From assembly GCA_031289975.1 (NCBI GenBank), contig JAITOM010000190.1, positions 1 to 5,008 on the forward strand: DNA of 5,008 bases, in the 5' to 3' direction. The notes below the pieces were generated by a model that searched no databases, had not been told where the DNA came from, and was given only the letters and a program-made list of their open reading frames with translations. Both the position numbers and the translations under genes were made by a program. This document shows, one piece after another, positions 1 through 4,898 of the stretch. This DNA comes from Methanobrevibacter sp. GTDB taxonomy: Archaea > Methanobacteriota > Methanobacteria > Methanobacteriales > Methanobacteriaceae. How positions within the stretch are numbered: the stretch's first letter is position 1; every line of letters starts with the position of its first letter.

Positions 1-350
1 TAATATTTTTTAATATCTTATTAAATTATTAATTAATAAATTTAAATATTTTATTTTTTAAAATAAATAATATTATATTTTTATTTATGAAATTGATAAT
101 TTAGAGATATTTTTAAAAAACTCATTACTTAAAAACATTTTTTAGTTCACTATATATTAATTTATAAAATATGAATAAGTTACATGAATAATAGAAATTG
201 TCCAACAATTCAATTTTTTGAATTTTATTAAATTTTTAGACTATCAAACTAATCTTTAAAATGAATATAAATTCATAGTATAATTAAATTAATATTATTT
301 TATAAGATTAAATCCTGATTAAAGTTTATTAACTAAAAGAAAATTTAAAT
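1..350. other. Gene-free A+T-rich stretch left of the isomerase gene
   Basis: No open frame of useful length with a ribosome binding site is visible on either strand. The only structure is a few short hairpins. Two overlap: AATTGT/ACAATT at 196-201/205-210 and AATTCAA/TTGAATT at 207-213/218-224. A third is ATGAAT/ATTCAT at 261-266/271-276. They lie downstream of the minus-strand isomerase gene and might take part in ending its transcript, but short stems are expected by chance in DNA this rich in A and T. Confidence 0.6.
336..350 (-). terminator. T-rich tract just after the isomerase gene
   Basis: Read on the minus strand, the bases right after the TGA stop of the isomerase gene form a T-rich run (TTTAAATTTTCTTTT). 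Archaeal RNA polymerase ends transcription at such tracts without needing a hairpin. The background is also very A+T-rich, so this is only a plausible placement. Confidence 0.25.
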
Positions 351-1112
351 TCATTGCTCTAAATTGAAATGCTTATTTTTTAAATCAACTTCATGTCTAT
401 TTAATTTTACTATAATTTCTGCAATAAGACCATCTAATAAAGTACTGGATGACACATCAAATATAGTGTCAATATGTGTTATTTCTAAATAACTACCATT
501 TTCTTCATAGATACTATGCTCCATGTAATCATTATTTAAATCATTTTTTCTCAAATTCAAAATAATATCAGATAATTTAGCTATTTTAGAGTTAGGATTA
601 GAAGTTAAAAGTAAAACTTTACAACCAAGAGCTTTGGCATCTTTAGCATTTACTAATCCAATTGCTGATTCACCAGACCCTGATATAATAATTAAACAAT
701 CTTTTTCAGTAATACGAGGCGATGTTATTTCATCCATAAGAAATGAATTAAAACTCAAATGGGCTAATCTCATACAGAAAGCACTGCCTACTAATTTTGA
801 TCTTCCTGAACCTGTAATAAAGATAGTCTCTGAAGAAAATATTGTTTTAGTGAATTCTTTGATAATATTTAAATCTAAATGTTCAACATTATGTTTTAAA
901 CTATCAAGTATTTTTTCAATAATAACATTGATTAAATGAAATTTTTCATTGTATTCATTACTTTTCATGTATTTAATATTGTTAGAATCAATAGCAGAAT
1001 CAATTTCATTTTTTTTAATAATAAGATTACATTTACTACATTTTAAGTATGATGATTCAGATAACCCTAATGTTCTTAATGGATGTTTACACTTAGTACA
1101 AATAAAAACCAT
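351..1112 (-). CDS. hxlB: 6-phospho-3-hexuloisomerase (SIS domain) with N-terminal zinc-ribbon-like domain
   Basis: A 253-residue soluble protein. Residues from about 60 to the end match 6-phospho-3-hexuloisomerase, which interconverts D-arabino-hex-3-ulose 6-phosphate and fructose 6-phosphate in the ribulose-monophosphate pathway. Visible SIS signatures are the first sugar-phosphate loop TGSGRS (100-105), an SGSGES loop (144-149), TSNPNS (170-175), and the C-terminal LDGLIAE (226-232) with KHFNLE (247-252), matching the conserved His-rich tail of this family. Stand-alone archaeal enzymes are about 180 residues. The extra N-terminus carries C5-x2-C8 and C25-x2-C28, a zinc-ribbon-like pattern, then a charged linker. 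I chose the 1112 start because it includes all four cysteines. An internal Met49 (codon 968-966) is a possible alternative, but it has no visible ribosome binding site. No hexulose-phosphate synthase gene is adjacent. The SIS family call is firm. The exact substrate and the metal site are inferred. Confidence 0.85.
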   Translation of the reverse strand: MVFICTKCKHPLRTLGLSESSYLKCSKCNLIIKKNEIDSAIDSNNIKYMKSNEYNEKFHLINVIIEKILDSLKHNVEHLDLNIIKEFTKTIFSSETIFITGSGRSKLVGSAFCMRLAHLSFNSFLMDEITSPRITEKDCLIIISGSGESAIGLVNAKDAKALGCKVLLLTSNPNSKIAKLSDIILNLRKNDLNNDYMEHSIYEENGSYLEITHIDTIFDVSSSTLLDGLIAEIIVKLNRHEVDLKNKHFNLEQ

Positions 1113-1134
1113 TTAATATCATACCCATATTTAT

Positions 1135-1142
1135 TATTTAAA
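1135..1142 (-). promoter_or_regulatory. TATA-like box of the isomerase gene, suggesting a leaderless mRNA
   Basis: On the minus strand the sequence TTTAAATA is centred about 26-27 bases before the ATG at 1112. Archaeal TATA boxes usually sit about that far before the transcription start, so transcription would begin at or next to the start codon. This fits the lack of a clear Shine-Dalgarno sequence; only a weak GGGT is present. The box position is seen, and the leaderless start is inferred. Confidence 0.4.
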
Positions 1143-1215
1143 AAATATTCATTGAAAGCATTTATTTTAAAAACATGAAATTAAAAAAGTAAAATAAAAG
1201 AAATAAGATGTTTTA

Positions 1216-1703
1216 AATTATAGTTAAACTAAGTATTCAACCATTGAATCTTTTTAATCCACGAAACTTAACAAATCCATATTTATTGGCTCTAATCCTA
1301 TTATTGTCAATTCTAATAGTATTTGTAACATTCTTTAATTTGAATGATTGTATTAGGTTTCTTTTAGATTTAAACTTAGGATATTTAGCTATCCCTTTAA
1401 AGAATTTCTTCATAGCAACAATATAATTTTCGTATGTACTTTGTAGAGAAATATTATCTGCTTCATATAACCACTTATAGGATTGTTTAAGATTAGCTAA
1501 CATCATATTTTGTACTTTACAGTTAACTAAAGATACTTTATCAAATCTTAATGATTTAATGTATTTATAATTATATTCCGTTTCTTCTTTTATTTTATTA
1601 AAAACAAACCTTGATTGATTAATATTTTAATTAAATTAATATTTTGATTAAGTGAGAGTCTCTGTTCCTTATTTGGATACAGTCTTAAATTTACATGAGA
1701 ATA
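1216..1703 (-). pseudogene. tnpB: Remnant of IS200/IS605-family tnpB (N-terminal third only)
   Basis: Minus-strand reading from 1629 down to 1240 gives the TnpB N-terminal region: QSRFVFNK, then a helical stretch, FFKGIAKYPKFKSKRN, QSFKLKNV, IRIDNNRIR and KYGFVKFRGLK. TnpB is the RNA-guided nuclease (OrfB) of IS200/IS605-type elements. The start of the protein is in another frame: 1703-1617 gives NLRLYPNKEQRLSLNQ. An imperfect 17-bp tandem duplication near 1618-1650 separates the two, and removing 17 bp restores the frame (RLSLNQNINQSRFVFNK). At 1237-1239 a TGA interrupts the frame, and ILSLTII follows in frame before a TAA. The RuvC catalytic part, the C-terminal zinc finger and the usual guide-RNA 3' end are absent. 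No tnpA was seen. It is dead as a nuclease. An 89-residue frame from ATG 1506 survives but is unlikely to be functional. Confidence 0.85.
1618..1650 (-). repeat. Imperfect 17-bp tandem duplication that breaks the tnpB frame
   Basis: On the minus strand two adjacent 17-base units both begin AAAATATTAAT, followed by TTAATT in the first and CAATCA in the second. The frame upstream (YPNKEQ) and the frame downstream (SRFVFNK) differ by exactly what a 17-bp insertion would cause. This makes the duplication the simplest cause of the frameshift, with later base changes blurring the copies. Confidence 0.5.
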
Positions 1704-1730
1704 TTATATTTTTTCAAGTATATATACTTT

Positions 1731-1780
1731 GTGGTTCAAAAAGAGTGTAAAGTTTTGTTGAGGTTTATCAAAATTTTAGG
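1731..1780 (+). repeat. Degenerate relic of a transposon terminus related to the 99-bp element
   Basis: The stretch 1743-1770 (GAGTGTAAAGTTTTGTTGAGG then TTTATCA) aligns with the left end of the 99-bp element at 2355 (GAGGGTGTAAACTTTTGTGG then TAGTTTTATCA), allowing small gaps. The following TTTATCAAAATTTTAGG (1764-1780) matches the inner part of that element's right end, read on the minus strand (TTTTTAAAAATTTTAGG), at 15 of 17 positions. A partner end and a target duplication were not found, so this is probably an eroded or rearranged copy. Confidence 0.45.
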
Positions 1781-2046
1781 TTTTCTTTACAGTTTAAGAT
1801 GAAAAGTTTGATAAAAATAAATTGTTAATTTTTTTTATTTATTATTCATATAATTTAATTATAATCAATATTTTATAAATTAATATATTTTTAATGATAA
1901 AAGAATATTGAAATTTTAAAATATAAAGTAAGATTAATTATCATTGAATAAATTTTTATATTATTTTCAAACTTTAAGTTTTATACTATATAATACAATC
2001 ACAACTATCCATTAAAAAGTTATTTATTAAAAATTTTATCAAAACA

Positions 2047-2087
2047 GCCATATTCTTTAAATATTTACATATTTAAAAAGGATATGC
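2047..2087. repeat. Imperfect hairpin with TTAC loop
   Basis: The left arm (GCCATATTCTTTAAATAT) and right arm (ATATTTAAAAAGGATATGC) pair over about 17 positions, with small bulges and one mismatch, around a four-base TTAC loop. It is one of the few places with several G and C bases in this gene-free stretch. It could be a subterminal hairpin left by an IS200/IS605-type element or a transcript structure. No function can be assigned. Confidence 0.35.
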
Positions 2088-2346
2088 TTCGTTAATTGAC
2101 TAATAAAAAGTGAAGTCTAATAGCTTTAGTAAAAAAACTTATTTATATTTGATATTCATTCATCTGATTTATATAAGTATCTTTATTTGCAAAAAACGAT
2201 TCATAGTACTAAAAAGTCAAAGAAAAAGAATTTTACACAAGAAAAAAAGATAAATTAATTACACCACCATAAAATAATAAGGTTTATAAATGATTAATTT
2301 CATAAAAAACTTTTTAAAAATATTCTTTATTACAATTAAAAATAAT

Positions 2347-2354
2347 AAATTATT
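2347..2354. repeat. Left 8-bp target-site duplication of the 99-bp element
   Basis: AAATTATT lies directly before the left terminus GAGGGTGT and is identical to the eight bases directly after the right terminus (2454-2461). Confidence 0.75.
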
Positions 2355-2453
2355 GAGGGTGTAAACTTTTGTGGTAGTTTTATCATTATTTCATGTTTCA
2401 TTTATATATAAACCCTAAAATTTTTAAAAACCTCCACACTTTTTGACACCCTC
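2355..2453. mobile_element. 99-bp MITE-like element with terminal inverted repeats and 8-bp target duplication
   Basis: The element begins GAGGGTGT and ends ACACCCTC. The first 27 bases and the reverse complement of the last 27 agree at 20 positions without gaps, including the outer 8 and a GTGG block further in. Exact 8-bp direct repeats AAATTATT flank it at 2347-2354 and 2454-2461, the footprint of a DDE-type transposition. It encodes nothing, so it must have been moved by a full-length relative elsewhere. An 8-bp duplication with ends of about 27 bp suits IS256-like elements. It also suits ISM1 of Methanobrevibacter smithii, described as I recall with 29-bp ends and an 8-bp duplication. 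The parent cannot be settled here. The centre carries TTTATATATAAA (2401-2412). Confidence 0.8.
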
Positions 2454-2461
2454 AAATTATT
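2454..2461. repeat. Right 8-bp target-site duplication of the 99-bp element
   Basis: AAATTATT directly follows the right terminus ACACCCTC and matches 2347-2354 exactly. The exactness suggests a fairly recent insertion, although an all-A/T octamer is weaker evidence than a mixed one. Confidence 0.75.
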
Positions 2462-2551
2462 TAAAACTATTTAAAATAAGATTCATATAATAATATCTAT
2501 AAACATTAATGCTTTTTCATGAGTATATTGAATATTGGTATTTTCTAAGTT

Positions 2552-2564
2552 TTATTATATTTAA
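2552..2564 (+). promoter_or_regulatory. Possible TATA box of the acyl-CoA synthetase gene
   Basis: TTATTATATTTAA sits about 50-60 bases before the start codon at 2612. Transcription would begin near 2580-2588, leaving a short leader that includes the AAAGGA ribosome binding site. The region is nearly all A and T and several similar boxes exist, including one inside the 99-bp element, so this is only a best guess. Confidence 0.3.
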
Positions 2565-2597
2565 TAATTAATTATTAAAAAAAACTATTTCTAAAAT

Positions 2598-2603
2598 AAA
2601 GGA
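2598..2603 (+). promoter_or_regulatory. Ribosome binding site of the acyl-CoA synthetase gene
   Basis: AAAGGA lies eight bases before the ATG at 2612. It is a partial but well-spaced Shine-Dalgarno sequence in otherwise G-free DNA, and it supports this start codon. Confidence 0.6.
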
Positions 2604-2611
2604 ATTATTAT

Positions 2612-4444
2612 ATGAAAAATTTGAAAAAATTTGTGCTTAAGCCTTCTCAAGATAATCTCAATTATGATAGGGCTTGGTTAAAATACTATTCCCAAAATAC
2701 ATATCCAAATATTGATTATCCTAATAAAAGTATGTATAAAATGATAGAATTTGTTGGGAAAATGACACCCGATAATTTTGCATTGGATTTTTTAGGTAGA
2801 GAATTAACTTATAAAGATTTACTTAAATTTATAGACAAATGTGCTATTGGATTAATCAAATTAGGAGTGAAAAAAGGGGATAAAATTACTGTCTGCCTAC
2901 CAAACACACCCCATACAACTATTGCTTTTTATGCCATTAATAAAATTGGAGCCATATCCAATATGGTTCATCCATTATCTGCACCTAAAGAAATTGAACA
3001 CTATTTAGATTTAACAGATAGTAAATTTGCAATTACCATTGATTTCGCATTTAAAAATTTTGAAAAAGTAAAAGACAACACAAGTTTAGAAAAAATTGTT
3101 GTATGTAAGGTAGATGATTATCTTAAATCTTCTAAAAAAATAGGATATTGGGTATTATCTAAAAGGAAAATTCCAGATATTCCTAAAATGACTAATATTA
3201 TTAAATGGAAAGAATTACTAAAAAATGGTGAAAATTTAACCATCTGTAATGATCATGAAATTAAAGCTTCAAATCCTGCTGTTATACTTTATACTGGTGG
3301 AACTACAGGTAAACAAAAAGGTGTTCTTTTATCTAATTTAAATTTCAATGCTCTTGCACTTCAAACAGGTTCACAAGCTAATGTTGACCTAAGGGATCGA
3401 ATGATGTGTATAATGCCTTTTTTTCATGGATTTGGTTTAGGTGTTACAATGCATACTTGCTTAGTATTTGGAGCCGAAATGTTACTTGTTCCTAAATTTA
3501 CTGTAGAAGATTTTGCTAAAACTTTTAAAAAGCATAAACCCGAGTTCATTGCAGGTGTTCCCACCTTATTCACTGCACTAACTAAAAGTAAAAAAATGAT
3601 TAAATCTGATTTTTCACATTTAAAAGGAATATTTTCTGGGGCAGATACTTTACCTAACAATATTAAAGTGCATTTTGAAGAATTTATCTCTGAGAGAGGA
3701 GGGACTGTTTCAATAAGGGAAGGTTACGGTTTAACTGAAACAGTAACTGCAAGTTGTCTAACACCATCAACCGAATATCGTTTTGGAAGTATTGGTATTC
3801 CGTTTCCAGATACTTTATTTAAAATATGTAAGGTCGGAACTCAAGAGACATGTAGAGCTGATGAAAATGGGGAAATTTGTATTTGTGGACCAACGGTTAT
3901 GTTAAGATATTACAATGATGAAAAAGAAACCAACATGATTCTTCAAAAACATGATGATGACAAAATTTGGGTTCATACGGGTGATTTAGGTAGTATGGAT
4001 AAAGATGGATTTATTTACTTTAAACAAAGAATTAAAAGAATAATTAAACATTCTGGATACTCCATTTTCCCAAGTCAAATTGAAAATGCACTGATTTCTC
4101 ATGAAGCCATAGCTAATGCATGTGTAATGGGAGTTCCAGATACATATCAAATAGAAAAAATAAGAGCATACATTGTTCTTGAGAAAAATTATAAAAAATC
4201 GCATGATTTGAAAGCAGATATAATTAAAAGATGTAAAGAATATCTTAGTCTTTGGAGTATGCCTCAAGAAATAATTTTTAGAGATGAATTACCTCTTACA
4301 AAAGTTGGAAAAATAAATTATACGGAACTTGAAAAGGAAATATTGGATGAGTTAAATAAAAAAAACATAAATATATATGAAGATATTAAAAACATGCCTG
4401 ATAAATCTCCTGATTTGTATAAAGAGCAAGATATAATCCTTTAA
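2612..4444 (+). CDS. AMP-forming acyl-CoA synthetase (ANL superfamily, long-chain fatty acid CoA ligase type)
   Basis: A 610-residue cytosolic enzyme expected to activate a carboxylic acid with ATP to acyl-AMP and transfer it to coenzyme A. The ANL motifs run in order: phosphate loop YTGGTTGKQKG (227-237), substrate-side MPFFHGFG (268-275), EGYGLTET (370-377), WVHTGDLG (453-460) with the ribose-binding Asp458, hinge region RIKRIIKHSGYSIFP (473-487), and C-terminal TKVGKI with the expected adenylation Lys567. All key residues are present, so it should be active. The N-terminus (WLKYY, then YP..DYPNKSMY) is of the long-chain acyl-CoA synthetase type. There is no signal peptide or membrane span. 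An acidic and lysine-rich tail of about 25 residues extends past the usual end. No beta-oxidation, thioesterase or carrier-protein gene is adjacent, so the natural acid is unknown. A free-standing adenylating enzyme for another acid is possible. Confidence 0.9.
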   Translation: MKNLKKFVLKPSQDNLNYDRAWLKYYSQNTYPNIDYPNKSMYKMIEFVGKMTPDNFALDFLGRELTYKDLLKFIDKCAIGLIKLGVKKGDKITVCLPNTPHTTIAFYAINKIGAISNMVHPLSAPKEIEHYLDLTDSKFAITIDFAFKNFEKVKDNTSLEKIVVCKVDDYLKSSKKIGYWVLSKRKIPDIPKMTNIIKWKELLKNGENLTICNDHEIKASNPAVILYTGGTTGKQKGVLLSNLNFNALALQTGSQANVDLRDRMMCIMPFFHGFGLGVTMHTCLVFGAEMLLVPKFTVEDFAKTFKKHKPEFIAGVPTLFTALTKSKKMIKSDFSHLKGIFSGADTLPNNIKVHFEEFISERGGTVSIREGYGLTETVTASCLTPSTEYRFGSIGIPFPDTLFKICKVGTQETCRADENGEICICGPTVMLRYYNDEKETNMILQKHDDDKIWVHTGDLGSMDKDGFIYFKQRIKRIIKHSGYSIFPSQIENALISHEAIANACVMGVPDTYQIEKIRAYIVLEKNYKKSHDLKADIIKRCKEYLSLWSMPQEIIFRDELPLTKVGKINYTELEKEILDELNKKNINIYEDIKNMPDKSPDLYKEQDIIL

Positions 4445-4470
4445 GAGGATAATTTATTCTATTTATCACA

Positions 4471-4493
4471 TATTTTTATTATTTTTTAATTTA
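4471..4493 (+). terminator. T-rich tract after the acyl-CoA synthetase gene
   Basis: TATTTTTATTATTTTTTAATTT begins about 26 bases after the TAA stop. Archaeal transcription commonly ends at such T-rich tracts without a stem. The palindromic element starting at 4505 lies just beyond and would fold into a long hairpin if transcription read through. Confidence 0.35.
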
Positions 4494-4504
4494 CAATATT
4501 AATA

Positions 4505-4644
4505 ATAGTGTTTTACCAAACTTTTATAACATTTTCTAAATTATATTTATAAAAATTATTGAATTTTAATATAAATGAATTTAAAAGATTATTAATCAAG
4601 TTTATAAATATTAAGCATGTTATAAATATTAGGTAAAACACTAT
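4505..4644. mobile_element. 140-bp palindromic MITE-like element with 28-bp inverted ends
   Basis: The left end 4505-4532 (ATAGTGTTTTACC, five variable bases, TTTATAACAT) and the reverse complement of 4617-4644 agree at 25 of 28 positions without gaps. The interior also pairs partly (TATTTATAAA-type stretches), so the unit could fold into one long hairpin. No coding capacity is present. The outermost bases TA..TA fit a TA target duplication around GTGTTTTACC/GGTAAAACAC, as for IS630/Tc1-mariner-type elements. TA is too short to prove this, and no longer flanking direct repeat was found. The ends are unrelated to those of the 99-bp element. It could alternatively be a transcription-ending hairpin, but arms this long and well kept favour a mobile origin. 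Confidence 0.65.
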
Positions 4645-4840
4645 ATATTTAGTTAATTTAAATTTAATATAACAATTCATATTTTTCAATTTAATATAAT
4701 CTATATGAATTATGGGAGGTTCTTAAATTTTAAAATGATAATTTTTTTATTAAATTATTTAATTTTAGATATGGCTGATGAAAATCTATAATTTTAAATT
4801 TTAAATAATATAAATTTATTTTAACTATAGTGGTTTTGAT

Positions 4841-4866
4841 AAAGTTCTTAATAAATGAACTTTTTT
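4841..4866 (+). terminator. Hairpin plus T-run
   Basis: AAAGTTC (4841-4847) pairs with GAACTTT (4857-4863) around a nine-base loop, and the Ts continue to 4866. On the plus strand this resembles an intrinsic terminator. No clear gene precedes it, so it may end a short transcript starting near 4690, or it may be coincidental. Confidence 0.35.
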
Positions 4867-4876
4867 AAAAATAAAT

Positions 4877-4898
4877 ATTATTAAAAAATATGGGTATG
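4877..4898 (+). promoter_or_regulatory. Promoter-like block sharing a 12-mer with the isomerase promoter
   Basis: AATATGGGTATG at 4887-4898 is preceded by an A+T-rich box (TATTATTAAAA). The same 12-mer occurs on the minus strand at 1131-1120, directly between the TATA-like box and the start codon of the isomerase gene, with a similar A+T-rich box before it. The shared G-containing block suggests related promoters or a common binding site. The gene served here would lie beyond the window. Confidence 0.3.

Larger units (their letters stand above)
1704..2346. other. Gene-free stretch with transposon debris
   Basis: All frames on both strands are cut by many stops, and no recognisable protein fragment was found. 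The only distinguishable items are a degenerate transposon-end sequence near 1731-1780 and an imperfect hairpin at 2047-2087. The region lies between the tnpB relic and the 99-bp element, so it may be eroded mobile DNA, but no tnpA remnant could be read. Confidence 0.6.

Noticed and set aside
634..939. 101-codon plus-strand open frame
   Set aside because: It lies entirely opposite the well-supported isomerase gene, has no ribosome binding site or known motif, and is a shadow of that gene's codon pattern.
1244..1426. 60-codon plus-strand open frame with a hydrophobic start
   Set aside because: It is antisense to the tnpB relic. The hydrophobic stretch comes from reading Lys/Asn/Ile-rich codons in reverse.
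2281..2335. Possible further copy of the inner part of the 99-bp element (AGGTTTATAAATG and onwards)
   Set aside because: The resemblance is confined to A+T-rich words shared by much of the intergenic DNA and lacks the diagnostic GAGGGTGT or GTGG blocks.
3424..3660. 78-codon minus-strand open frame
   Set aside because: It is antisense to the acyl-CoA synthetase, whose motifs are intact across this stretch.
3986..4267. 93-codon minus-strand open frame
   Set aside because: It is antisense to the C-terminal domain of the acyl-CoA synthetase and shows no family resemblance.
4773..4785. CTGATGA resembling a C box of a C/D guide RNA
   Set aside because: The first base does not fit the consensus, and no D box or second C'/D' pair was found at the right distance.
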